15,147 nt of DNA from Halobacteriales archaeon QH_10_65_19 (GTDB taxonomy: Archaea; Halobacteriota; Halobacteria; Halobacteriales; Haloarculaceae), in assembly GCA_003022085.1 (NCBI GenBank), contig PXQK01000052.1, positions 1 to 15,147 on the forward strand, written 5' to 3'. The position numbers and the translations under genes were made by a program. The notes under the pieces were generated by a model. The model did no database searches. It had not been told where the DNA came from and saw nothing but the letters and a program-made list of their open reading frames with translations. The first letter of the stretch is position 1. The number at the start of each line of letters is the position of its first letter. Below, in pieces: positions 1 to 6,200 of this stretch.

Positions 1-1
1 T

Positions 2-85
2 GCCCGGGCAGTTCACCTCTTGTGGCGACAGGCACTTGACGAGGGGTCGATGACCGACATCAACGCTGGAACGAACCAACCCTAA
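2..85 (+). CDS. C-terminal end of an unidentified protein (partial)
   Basis: The plus-strand frame open from base 2 to a TAA at 83-85 encodes 27 residues: ARAVHLLWRQALDEGSMTDI and then seven more. The mix of alanine, leucine and acidic residues looks like the end of a haloarchaeal protein, and the frame has no stop before its end, while the +1 frame stops at about 37. There is too little sequence to name a family. It converges on the small minus-strand gene that ends at 156. It could also be chance open sequence. Confidence 0.35.
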   Translation, partial: ARAVHLLWRQALDEGSMTDINAGTNQP

Positions 86-155
86 CCGCGCTCAGTACAT
101 ACTATACCTTCGCACCCGCTACTATTCAGGACACGTCGGTTCAAAACAATTTCAA

Positions 156-335
156 TTAGCCGGATGAGATGACGTACATCCCGAGAAGTACGGCGACGAT
201 TCCCACCAGTACAGCAGGAATCTGGAATCCGCTTATCCAGAGCATTGCACCGATAGAATACCCGAACATCACGGCGAACGTCGCCGTCCACTGCCACGAC
301 CACCCATTGGAAGCCTCCGCTGAACTTGTACTCAT
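156..335 (-). CDS. Small two-helix membrane protein, hypothetical
   Basis: This 59-residue ORF begins MSTSSAEASNGWSWQWTATF and ends GMYVISSG. After a short polar N-terminus rich in Ser and Trp come two hydrophobic stretches, at about residues 17-34 and 38-56, joined by a short SGFQIP turn, so it is probably a small integral membrane hairpin. No catalytic motif is visible and I do not recognise the family. The start is supported by an AT-rich box centred about 26 bases upstream (356-366), which would make the mRNA leaderless. It lies 35 bases beyond the 3' end of tRNA-Ile on the same strand, and could also be read through from it. A longer overlapping frame begins at 351 but gives an unconvincing Arg-rich protein. 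The hydrophobic pattern makes the shorter ORF the better call. Confidence 0.7.
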   Translation of the reverse strand: MSTSSAEASNGWSWQWTATFAVMFGYSIGAMLWISGFQIPAVLVGIVAVLLGMYVISSG

Positions 336-355
336 ACCAAGGTATTTTCATATCG

Positions 356-366
356 TAATATAATTT
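356..366 (-). promoter_or_regulatory. TATA box of the 59-residue membrane protein gene
   Basis: On the minus strand this reads AAATTATATTA. Its centre is about 26 bases upstream of the ATG at 335, which is the archaeal TATA-to-start distance and predicts a leaderless transcript. It stands out as AT-rich against GC-rich surroundings, although the neighbourhood between the tRNA and the gene is itself somewhat AT-rich. Confidence 0.45.
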
Positions 367-370
367 GGAT

Positions 371-443
371 GGGCCAACGCGGATTTGAACCGCGGACCTC
401 CCGGTTATCAGCCGAGCGCTCAACCTAACTGAGCTATTGGCCC
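371..443 (-). tRNA. tRNA-Ile (anticodon GAU)
   Basis: The minus strand folds into a complete 73-base cloverleaf. The acceptor stem is gggccaa with ttggccc. The D arm is gctc/gagc, the anticodon stem ctcgg/ccggg (one T-G pair) has the loop ctgataa, and the T arm is cgcgg-ttcaaat-ccgcg. The loop gives anticodon GAT (bases 407-409 on the plus strand), so it reads AUC and AUU isoleucine codons. No intron is present, and the 3' CCA is not encoded, as is usual in archaea. It lies between the FxsA gene and the small membrane protein gene, all on one strand, and is not next to any rRNA gene. Confidence 0.97.
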
Positions 444-456
444 ATTCGAGCGCAAC

Positions 457-466
457 AAAAAATATC
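457..466 (-). terminator. T-run after the FxsA gene, or upstream element of tRNA-Ile
   Basis: The minus strand reads GATATTTTTT, about 40 bases after the stop of the FxsA gene and about 14 bases before the tRNA. Runs of T on the coding strand are the usual archaeal termination signal, so this probably ends the FxsA transcript. Its TATA-like bases sit rather close to the tRNA for a promoter. A second candidate, CTTAACAG at about 476-483, is better placed to start the tRNA. Function is inferred from position only. Confidence 0.35.
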
Positions 467-502
467 CCGGTTGGACTGTTAAGCGTTACTCTTTGCTGAC
501 GA

Positions 503-1042
503 TCACCTGTCGTCGACGTCCTCAAACTCGACGTCGGTAGCGTCGTCGAAACCGCCGTCCGGGCCGTCGGGCCCGTCCTGCTGGCCTGGGGTACCATCCC
601 CAGGCGAATCGCTGGGGAAGCCGTCGCCAGGAAAGCCACCGACGTAAACGTTGCCAGTCGCGAACCCACCAGTCTTCTTGTCGACGTAGGGGGGGATGAT
701 CCACTTCTTGAACGTGATACGGATCGGGTAGCGGGTCAGCGGGACGACGAGGAGGAACCCGACAGCGTCGGTGACCAACCCGGGCGTGAGCAGGAACGCG
801 CCGGCGACGATCAGCAGGCCGCCGTCGATCAATTCGTCTGTCGGCGCCTCACCCTGGGCGGCCTTACGCTGGATCTTCGCCAGCGTGTGTCGTCCCTCCG
901 CGCGCACGAGCAGCATGCCGATTAGCGCTGTCAGCACGACGAGCAACACCACGAGCTGCCAGCCGAGATACGCCGCTGCGACCACCAGCAGCAGGGCATC
1001 GAGCAGCGGAATCAACAACAGCAGCCCGATGAGGCGGAGCAT
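503..1042 (-). CDS. FxsA family membrane protein
   Basis: This protein of 179 residues starts MLRLIGLLLLIPLLDALLLV, the typical FxsA N-terminus. Hydrophobic segments lie at about 2-23 and 26-46, followed by a charged loop with EGRHTLAKIQR (49-59). The segment IDGGLLIVAGAFLLTPGLVTD (72-92) and a last helix to about 103 are the FxsA/YtzA signature. The tail from about 125 is Gly-, Pro- and Asp-rich and acidic, a haloarchaeal extension probably facing the salty cytosol. FxsA in Escherichia coli is known for relieving phage T7 exclusion by the F plasmid PifA protein. The role in archaea is unknown. The frame extends upstream to 1159, but the start at 1042 matches the family. A strong TATA box about 105 bases upstream implies a leadered mRNA of its own. 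Confidence 0.9.
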   Translation of the reverse strand: MLRLIGLLLLIPLLDALLLVVAAAYLGWQLVVLLVVLTALIGMLLVRAEGRHTLAKIQRKAAQGEAPTDELIDGGLLIVAGAFLLTPGLVTDAVGFLLVVPLTRYPIRITFKKWIIPPYVDKKTGGFATGNVYVGGFPGDGFPSDSPGDGTPGQQDGPDGPDGGFDDATDVEFEDVDDR

Positions 1043-1146
1043 ACTCCTCCTTCCGCCTCCGCCCTCAAACGCTTTTCGAGAAGTTTCACTGGTGAGATGA
1101 AAGGAGCCGCTTCCGGTGTCCGAACGCAGCAGACCCTCGACGCGTC

Positions 1147-1157
1147 CTTTTATATGC
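1147..1157 (-). promoter_or_regulatory. TATA box, probably for the FxsA gene
   Basis: The minus strand reads GCATATAAAAG, the best TATA-like element of the left half. Initiation about 25 bases on would give a leader of roughly 80 bases before the FxsA ATG at 1042. The element is nearly symmetrical, and on the plus strand it reads TTTATATG, but no convincing plus-strand gene follows. The 276 bases between the FxsA and DUF5797 genes otherwise show nothing I can identify. Confidence 0.5.
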
Positions 1158-1318
1158 ACCCGGACGTGACTCTGTTAGACGTCAGGACACGATATCAACG
1201 AGTATCGACCCCGAAAGTCCCGAGTTGTGTCGAGATGAACAGGAGACGCGTATCCACAGTGCCGACCCGAACCGCCCGAGAGCTGCATCCCTGGCGACTC
1301 GAGCCCACCGGAAGCAGG

Positions 1319-1801
1319 TCACCTACGTTCGATCTCGATGCGCTTGCGGGCGATCGCGAGCCGGAACGTCGGGACCGACCTGCGGACACGTTCGACGAGT
1401 CTCTTGTCGGCCAGCGTGTGCAGCGCCGAGCGGACCTCGTCGACCGTCGGGTCGGCGTCGGTCGCCTCCTGGACGTCGTGAAGCGTCGTAACCACGCTCT
1501 GGGGCTCGCCGTTGGGCGCCGAAAGTACGTCCAGCACCTGCCGCTGGAGCGCGGTGCCGGCGACAGTGCGCGTCCGTCCGTCGTCAACCTCCTCGCCAGT
1601 CACGAGCGCCTCCGCCTCTGGCGTCGCACAGATGAGGCTGTCCTCGTTGCGGTAGTAGTACTCCCCGAGATCGGATTCGAGGTAGCTGTGGACCTCGCTG
1701 CCGCTGTCGAGCCCCCAGCGCTCCTGGAGCGCCGCGTTTTTCGTTGGCTGGAGCTCGACGATGTCGGCAAGCCTGTCCAGTGCCTCCTGGGAGAGCGTCA
1801 T
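1319..1801 (-). CDS. DUF5797 family protein, probable winged-helix DNA-binding protein
   Basis: The product has 160 residues and starts MTLSQEALDRLADIVELQPT. It matches, from memory, the haloarchaeal DUF5797 family: KNAALQERWGLDSGSEVHSY (21-40) is a helical recognition-like stretch, EYYYRNEDSLI (47-57) a beta wing, and a second helix-turn-helix-like unit covers about 104-158. This arrangement suggests a transcription regulator with winged-helix folds, but no target or ligand is known to me. The start at 1801 is chosen over the longer frame because the upstream sequence is low-quality Arg/Gly/Pro. It lies 23 bases after the stop of the Mut7-C gene on the same strand, so the two are probably co-transcribed. 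No Shine-Dalgarno-like sequence is seen. Confidence 0.85.
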   Translation of the reverse strand: MTLSQEALDRLADIVELQPTKNAALQERWGLDSGSEVHSYLESDLGEYYYRNEDSLICATPEAEALVTGEEVDDGRTRTVAGTALQRQVLDVLSAPNGEPQSVVTTLHDVQEATDADPTVDEVRSALHTLADKRLVERVRRSVPTFRLAIARKRIEIERR

Positions 1802-1824
1802 TACCGATCCGTACTGCCAGGGGC

Positions 1825-2193
1825 CTAATCCGCGTTGCGGATTCGGTCCTGGGTCCGCTGTGAGCCGACCCCCCGGAGACCAGCCACGACGACGGCCCCG
1901 TTGCAGCCGCCACACTGCTCGGGCGAGGCCGGCAGGTCGAGCGTCAGCCCCGCGTCGGCGAGTTCCGCGAGCTGGTTGGTCACCTCGCGGGAGGCGAGGA
2001 GGATCGTCTCGGGCGAACGCTCGGCCAGCCTCCGATCACGCGTCACGAGCGTCCGATCCGTCTCCCGGGCGCGCTTGAGGACCGCCTCGTCGGCCTCGAC
2101 CCCTTCGTCGAGCGCGTAGGCGGCGTCGTACCCACACATCCGCAGGTACGTCGCGAGGCGGCCGAGCATCGCGTCCAGAAACAGGCGGGTCAT
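1825..2193 (-). CDS. Mut7-C family RNase domain protein, truncated zinc ribbon
   Basis: The product has 122 residues. MTRLFLDAMLGRLATYLRMC at the start, with GYD following, is the Mut7-C PIN-like signature, with the first metal-binding Asp at 7. LVTRDRRLAER (49-59) is the second conserved motif. The family, named after the C-terminus of the Caenorhabditis elegans exonuclease Mut-7, is predicted to cleave RNA and normally ends in a zinc ribbon with two Cys pairs. Here only the first pair, CGGC at 94-97, is present. The protein then ends in 25 unrelated residues, and neither other frame supplies the second pair, so this looks like a 3' deletion. A start 18 bases upstream (2211) is possible. It lies 29 bases downstream of polX and is probably co-transcribed with it. 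Confidence 0.85.
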   Translation of the reverse strand: MTRLFLDAMLGRLATYLRMCGYDAAYALDEGVEADEAVLKRARETDRTLVTRDRRLAERSPETILLASREVTNQLAELADAGLTLDLPASPEQCGGCNGAVVVAGLRGVGSQRTQDRIRNAD

Positions 2194-2222
2194 GAGCAGG
2201 TACAGAGTCACGCACGACCGTC

Positions 2223-3980
2223 TCAGTCGACGAACGCACGGACCCCGTCGGCGTCCCGGGTGTTGAGCACGTCGTCGGCCTCGGCCCAGCCCCGCCGGGC
2301 GGTGTGGACGCCGTACCGCAGGAGGTCGTAGTTCGACGGCCGGTGGGCGTCGGTGTTGACCGCGATTGGTGCTCCTGCGTCGAGCGCGGTCTGGACGGCC
2401 CGACCCCGCAGGTCGAGCCGCCTCGGGTTGGCGTTGATCTCCAGGGCTGTCCCCGTCTCTGCCGCGACCGCAGCGAGACGCTCGACGTCGACGTTCAGCC
2501 CCGCACGCTCGTTGAGCCGGCGCCCGGTCGGGTGGCCGATAACGTCGACTTCCGGGTGCTCGGCTGCCGCGACAAGGCGGTCGGTGCCGTCGCCATCGAG
2601 CGCGGCGTGTGGCGAGGCGACCACCACGTCGAGGTCCGCGAGCAGAGCCTCGCCGACCGATATACTCCCGTCGGCGCCGACGTTGGCCTCGACCCCGGCG
2701 AACACCTCGATGTCGGCGTCCGCGGCGACCTCTTCGATCACCTCGCGCTGCTCGCGCAGCTCGTCGTCCTCGAGGCCGATCCCGCCGACCGCGCCGAGGC
2801 CGGTGGCGTGGTCGGTGATGCAGACGTACTCGTGGCCGACCGCGGCCGCGCCCTCGACCATCTCCGCGACCGTGGTGACGCCGTCCGACCAGGACGTATG
2901 CAGGTGGAGGTCGCCCCGCACGTCTCCGGTCGTGAGCAGATCGGGAAGACCATCCTCACCTGTGGCCTCGCCCTCGGTGGCGGCCTCGATCTCGCCGCGG
3001 TTCTCCCGCAGTTCGGGGGGGATCCACGGCAGGGAGAGCGCGGCGTACATGCTCTTTTCGGTTTCGCCCCCCACCCGTTCGCCGGCGCGCTGGTCGGCGT
3101 CGGGGTCCTCGACCCCGGAGACGTCGAAGACGCCGTACTCGTTCATCTTGCGGTCGCGTTCGATCGCCCGGTTCCGGAGGGCGACGTTGTGGTCCTTGCT
3201 CCCGGTGAAGTACTGTAACGCGGCGCCGAACTCGTCGGGATCGACGACCCGGAGGTCGACCCGGACGCCCTCGACCCGGAGGCTGGCCTTGCTCGTGCCC
3301 GCCTCGATAACTGTCGCGTGCTCGCGCCAGCCGGTGAACGCGTCGACGACCGCTTCGGGGTCGGTGCTCCCCACGAGGACGTCCACGTCGCCGACCGTCG
3401 GCCGGAACCGGCGGATCGAGCCCGCGAGCTCACAGCGGGCGACCGCGTCGACTGCTGCGAGGTCCGATCGGATCTCCTCTGCACGCGGCAGGGCGTCGCC
3501 CAGTAGCTGCCGCTTGCTGGCCTGGCGTGCGAAGTCGATGCCCTCGAGGATGTTCTGCTCTGTCTTGGCGCCAAAACCTTTCACTTCCTGGATCTCGCCG
3601 GCCTCTGCGGCGGCCTCGAGGTCGTCGAGCGTCCGGACGCCGAGTGCCTCGTACAGCGTACCGACGGTTTTCGGGCCGACACCCTCGACGCGGGTGAGCG
3701 CGTCCATCTCGACGGGGAACTCCTCCCGAAGCTCCGTCAGTTCGGCAATCTCGCCGGTTTCGACGTACTCGACGATCTTTGACGAGATCGCGTCGCCGAC
3801 GCCGTCGATCTCGGCGACTGCGTCCTCGCCCTCGGCGGCCAGCCCCTCAACTGCGGCGGACGTTTCGCGGACGCTCTCGGCCCCACGGCGGTAGGCACGG
3901 GGCTTGTACTCGACGCCCGTGGCGGCCAGCAGGTCGGCGAACTCCTCGAGGCGGGCAGCCACCTCGTCGTTGCGGCTCAT
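2223..3980 (-). CDS. polX: DNA polymerase X with PHP domain (PolX)
   Basis: The protein has 585 residues, the usual length of bacterial and archaeal PolX. Residues 1-150 form the 8-kDa-like region with helix-hairpin-helix loops at about 58-68 (DGVGDAISSKI), 98-109 and 133-143. The nucleotidyltransferase centre has AGSIRR (186-191) and GDVDVLVG (197-204), with catalytic Asp198 and Asp200 and the third Asp at 242 (RVDLRVV). The PHP domain follows: DLHLHTSWSDG (357-367), ITDHA (388-392), Glu431, SPHA (456-459), IGHPTGR (481-487) and NTDAHR (542-547), so the metal ligands appear complete. PolX fills short gaps in base-excision repair, and the PHP part can give 3'-5' exonuclease or phosphatase activity. 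The ATG overlaps the stop of the DUF5788 gene (ATGA), which points to coupled translation. An open frame extends upstream but belongs to the wrong gene. Confidence 0.95.
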   Translation of the reverse strand: MSRNDEVAARLEEFADLLAATGVEYKPRAYRRGAESVRETSAAVEGLAAEGEDAVAEIDGVGDAISSKIVEYVETGEIAELTELREEFPVEMDALTRVEGVGPKTVGTLYEALGVRTLDDLEAAAEAGEIQEVKGFGAKTEQNILEGIDFARQASKRQLLGDALPRAEEIRSDLAAVDAVARCELAGSIRRFRPTVGDVDVLVGSTDPEAVVDAFTGWREHATVIEAGTSKASLRVEGVRVDLRVVDPDEFGAALQYFTGSKDHNVALRNRAIERDRKMNEYGVFDVSGVEDPDADQRAGERVGGETEKSMYAALSLPWIPPELRENRGEIEAATEGEATGEDGLPDLLTTGDVRGDLHLHTSWSDGVTTVAEMVEGAAAVGHEYVCITDHATGLGAVGGIGLEDDELREQREVIEEVAADADIEVFAGVEANVGADGSISVGEALLADLDVVVASPHAALDGDGTDRLVAAAEHPEVDVIGHPTGRRLNERAGLNVDVERLAAVAAETGTALEINANPRRLDLRGRAVQTALDAGAPIAVNTDAHRPSNYDLLRYGVHTARRGWAEADDVLNTRDADGVRAFVD

Positions 3981-4432
3981 CGGCTCTGCCCCCGCGAGGT
4001 CCCGTGGCTGCTGTCCGCGTCGGCCTGGCCCAGTGCCTGCTTGAGAAACTTGATCCAGCGTTTCCGGTCGGCAGTCTCCTGGGCCTGGGCCTCGGCTTCG
4101 AGGTCGACCGGACCGAGCTGTTCGAGCGCCGACAGCGCCCGGTCGATGCCGACAATAGACTCGGCGAGCCGTTCGCCCTCGGCGTAGCTGATGTCGGCCT
4201 CCTCGATTCGCTGTTTGCGCTGGAGGCGTTCCCGGCGGAGGTTCTTTTTCGCCTGTTCGACGCGCTCGCGTTCGCCCGGCGGGACTGTCTCCCGGCGTTT
4301 GATCTCGAAGACAAAGGACTGCAGATCGACCGATTCGCCCTGGACCCTGATCGTCTCCGGGATGTCGGCCCCGACGGTGGCGCTCTCCCGCTGGATGCGC
4401 TCGAGGAGTTGCTTTCGCTCGAACTCTCTCAC
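3977..4432 (-). CDS. DUF5788 family protein, function unknown
   Basis: This haloarchaeal protein of 151 residues starts with GTG and reads MREFERKQLLERIQRESATV. It is almost entirely helical and charged. EIKRRETVPPGERERVEQAK (43-62) leads into a long coiled-coil-like Arg/Glu stretch to about 100. ETADRKRWIKFLKQALG (119-135) is the conserved end before a loose polar tail. I recognise it as DUF5788 from memory. No enzyme motif is visible. The GTG at 4432 is chosen because the family begins right there and the upstream frame has no ATG close by. The stop overlaps the polX start by four bases (ATGA), so it probably works with, or at least is co-regulated with, PolX. A nucleic-acid or scaffold role is only inference. 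Confidence 0.8.
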   Translation of the reverse strand: MREFERKQLLERIQRESATVGADIPETIRVQGESVDLQSFVFEIKRRETVPPGERERVEQAKKNLRRERLQRKQRIEEADISYAEGERLAESIVGIDRALSALEQLGPVDLEAEAQAQETADRKRWIKFLKQALGQADADSSHGTSRGQSR

Positions 4433-4506
4433 GGGTGGTGGTACCAGCCTCTCGTACTTCGCTTCTTCGCTCCACGGGGATGGCGGGTCCGGTCGGACTG
4501 GGGCCG

Positions 4507-5070
4507 TCACTCCCCGTCGATGCCGTCGTGCCGGTCGGCCGCGGAGTCGAAGCCGAGTTCCTCCTGCTGGCGCGCGCGGCGGCGCTCCCGCTCGGCCATC
4601 GCCTCGGGGTCGGGGTTCACGTCGTCGTCGATCCGCCCCCACGAGTCGTGGACGGTCGCGTGACACCACCGGCAGAGGTAGACCGTGATCTCGTGGTCGG
4701 TTCCCCCGGAGCCCTCGCCCAATCCCTCTGCGTACGAGAGGTGGTGTTCCTCCAGCAGCGGCCGGTTGTCGTCGTGGGCCATCCGCTGCTCTTCCAGGCC
4801 GCACCGGGCACACTCCCGCTCGCGGTTCCGGCAGCTGAAATGGGGGCAGTCGCTCCAGTTCCAGGGACCGGTCGGCCCGTCCTCTGTCGGGTCTCCCGCC
4901 ACGGGGCACCCGTAGTCGTCCGCCCGGAGCCGGCGTGCGAACTCCGGGTCGTGGTCGCCCTGCTCGACAGCGTACCGACACTTGCCCTCGTTCGTGAGGT
5001 AGTCACAGCGGTCGACGTGGGCGTATGGGTCGTCAACGCCGACCGACGTTCCGGCCTCCGTCTTCTCCAT
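4507..5070 (-). CDS. HNH endonuclease-like, Cys-rich protein
   Basis: The product has 187 residues. The first 80 carry scattered cysteines (22, 31, 55, 75, 80) in contexts such as RCDYLTNEGKCRYAVEQGDH, and may bind a metal. Then comes an HNH-type core: CARC (87-90), LLEEHHLSYAEG (105-116) and LCRWCHATVHD (132-142). The two CxxC pairs and the Glu-His-His then Cys-His...His arrangement are those of zinc-stabilised beta-beta-alpha-metal nucleases. The tail is charged and helical. HNH proteins cut or nick nucleic acids, and the target here is unknown. It heads the minus-strand run that continues, 74 bases later, with DUF5788 and PolX, which fits a repair or nucleic-acid-processing role. The start at 5070 has a weak TATA-like stretch (about 5092-5101) at leaderless distance. 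I am sure of the motif, less of activity. Confidence 0.8.
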   Translation of the reverse strand: MEKTEAGTSVGVDDPYAHVDRCDYLTNEGKCRYAVEQGDHDPEFARRLRADDYGCPVAGDPTEDGPTGPWNWSDCPHFSCRNRERECARCGLEEQRMAHDDNRPLLEEHHLSYAEGLGEGSGGTDHEITVYLCRWCHATVHDSWGRIDDDVNPDPEAMAERERRRARQQEELGFDSAADRHDGIDGE

Positions 5071-5183
5071 GTCCGTGTCCTGGGCGCGTACGGTCTTGAG
5101 TGTATGGCTATGCGAGCACGACGGGGATCACCCAACACTCCCGCTACCGCTCGCTTTTTGACCCGGGACCGCACAGTGGGAGT

Positions 5184-5936
5184 ATGAACGTCTTCGCAGT
5201 CGAGGGGCTGCCGGAGATTGAGCCCGGCGACGACCTCGCCAGGTTGATCGAACAGCAGGTCGATCTCCGGCCCGACGACGTCGTCTGTGTCGCGAGCACG
5301 ATCGTCTCGAAAGCCGAGGGAAGACAGGCCGATCTCGCGGCGTTCCCGGCCGGCGAGCGCGCCGAGCGGATCGCCCGCCGGGTTAGCGACCTCGCGGGCG
5401 AAAGGAAGGACCCCCGGTTTGCCCAGGCGGTGCTCGAAGAGAGCGAGGAACTGCTGCTGGAACACCCGATCATGCTCGCCGTCACGGGGTTCGGGCACGT
5501 CACGGTCAACGCGGGCATCGACCGGTCGAACATCCCCGACGCCGACCTGCTGTTGCTCCCGGAGGCCCCCACAGCGAGCGCACAGCGGCTCCACAAGGAA
5601 CTCGGATCGCGCGTGATCGTCACGGACACCTCGGGCCGGCCATTCCGGTACGGCCAGCGCGGCGTCGCGCTCGGCTGGGCCGGCCTCCCCGCGGCGCGGG
5701 ACTGGCGCGGCGAAACCGACCGCGAGGGACGGGAGATGGAGGCGACCGTGCAGGCGGTCGTCGACGAACTCTCCGCCGCTGCGAACCTGGTCACCGGCGA
5801 GGGTGCCGGCGGGACGCCTGTGGCCGTCGTCCGCGGCTGGGAGTTCGGCGACCACGCGGGCAGCGACAACCTGTTCCGCGACCCGGACGACGACCTGATC
5901 AGGCCGGCACTGAAAGCGTGGTCGTACGTGGAGTGA
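5184..5936 (+). CDS. cofE: Coenzyme F420-0:L-glutamate ligase (CofE)
   Basis: The enzyme adds L-glutamate, using GTP, to coenzyme F420-0, building the gamma-glutamyl tail of the deazaflavin cofactor in the cytosol. The 250-residue length is that of the archaeal single-domain enzyme. Typical features are LPEIEPGDDLARLI (9-22), DDVVCVASTIVSKAEGR (31-47), TVNAGIDRSNIPDADLLLLP (107-126), VIVTDTSGRPFRYGQ (144-158) and the acidic-basic stretch with TPVAVVRGWEF (211-221). The ATG at 5184 is chosen because the family begins there. The longer frame from 5100 adds unlike sequence. A CTTTTTG stretch at 5154-5160 sits at leaderless TATA distance. It diverges from the HNH gene and is followed, 264 bases on, by the F420-dependent reductase gene mer, a meaningful neighbour. 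Confidence 0.93.
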   Translation: MNVFAVEGLPEIEPGDDLARLIEQQVDLRPDDVVCVASTIVSKAEGRQADLAAFPAGERAERIARRVSDLAGERKDPRFAQAVLEESEELLLEHPIMLAVTGFGHVTVNAGIDRSNIPDADLLLLPEAPTASAQRLHKELGSRVIVTDTSGRPFRYGQRGVALGWAGLPAARDWRGETDREGREMEATVQAVVDELSAAANLVTGEGAGGTPVAVVRGWEFGDHAGSDNLFRDPDDDLIRPALKAWSYVE

Positions 5937-5943
5937 CACGGAC

Positions 5944-6140
5944 TGTCGTGATCTGTCACTCCGAGCGGTGGTCCCGGCGGTGCGTCCACGTCGTCCATCT
6001 CGTACTCCCCGAGGTCGGCCCTGATGTCCGCCGGATCCGGTTCCGGTTGGTCCTCTGTCCGCCCCGATGGGTACTCGCGACATCGTTGTTCGCGAAGGCG
6101 TTGCCGTTTGCCGGCGAAGCCAGGGCAAGGTCGACGCGGC
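5944..6140 (-). pseudogene. Possible remnant of a minus-strand gene between cofE and mer
   Basis: One minus-strand frame in this 264-base gap has haloarchaeal-looking acidic composition: EYPSGRTEDQPEPDPADIRA followed by DLGEYEMDDVDAPPGPPL. It has no clear start, runs on without a stop into the antisense of cofE, and matches nothing I know. The rest of the gap shows no tRNA-like or repeat structure. It may be a decayed gene end or chance. Limits are approximate. Confidence 0.18.
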
Positions 6141-6200
6141 CGGAGCAGGTATCCACACTTTCATGACCGCAGCAAACGTTGTGCAACTACTGATTGACGC

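Noticed and set aside
371..443. tRNA-Ile as an integration (att) site
   Set aside because: No integrase gene and no repeated copy of the tRNA 3' end was noticed in the window.
1097..1828. Plus-strand ORF after the TATA-like box at 1147
   Set aside because: Most of it is antisense to the DUF5797 gene and Arg/Val-rich; the box fits the FxsA gene better.
2353..3894. Long plus-strand ORF of 513 codons
   Set aside because: It lies antisense to polX. Its product is a Ser/Arg/Thr-rich string without motifs, as expected for the shadow of a GC-rich acidic gene.
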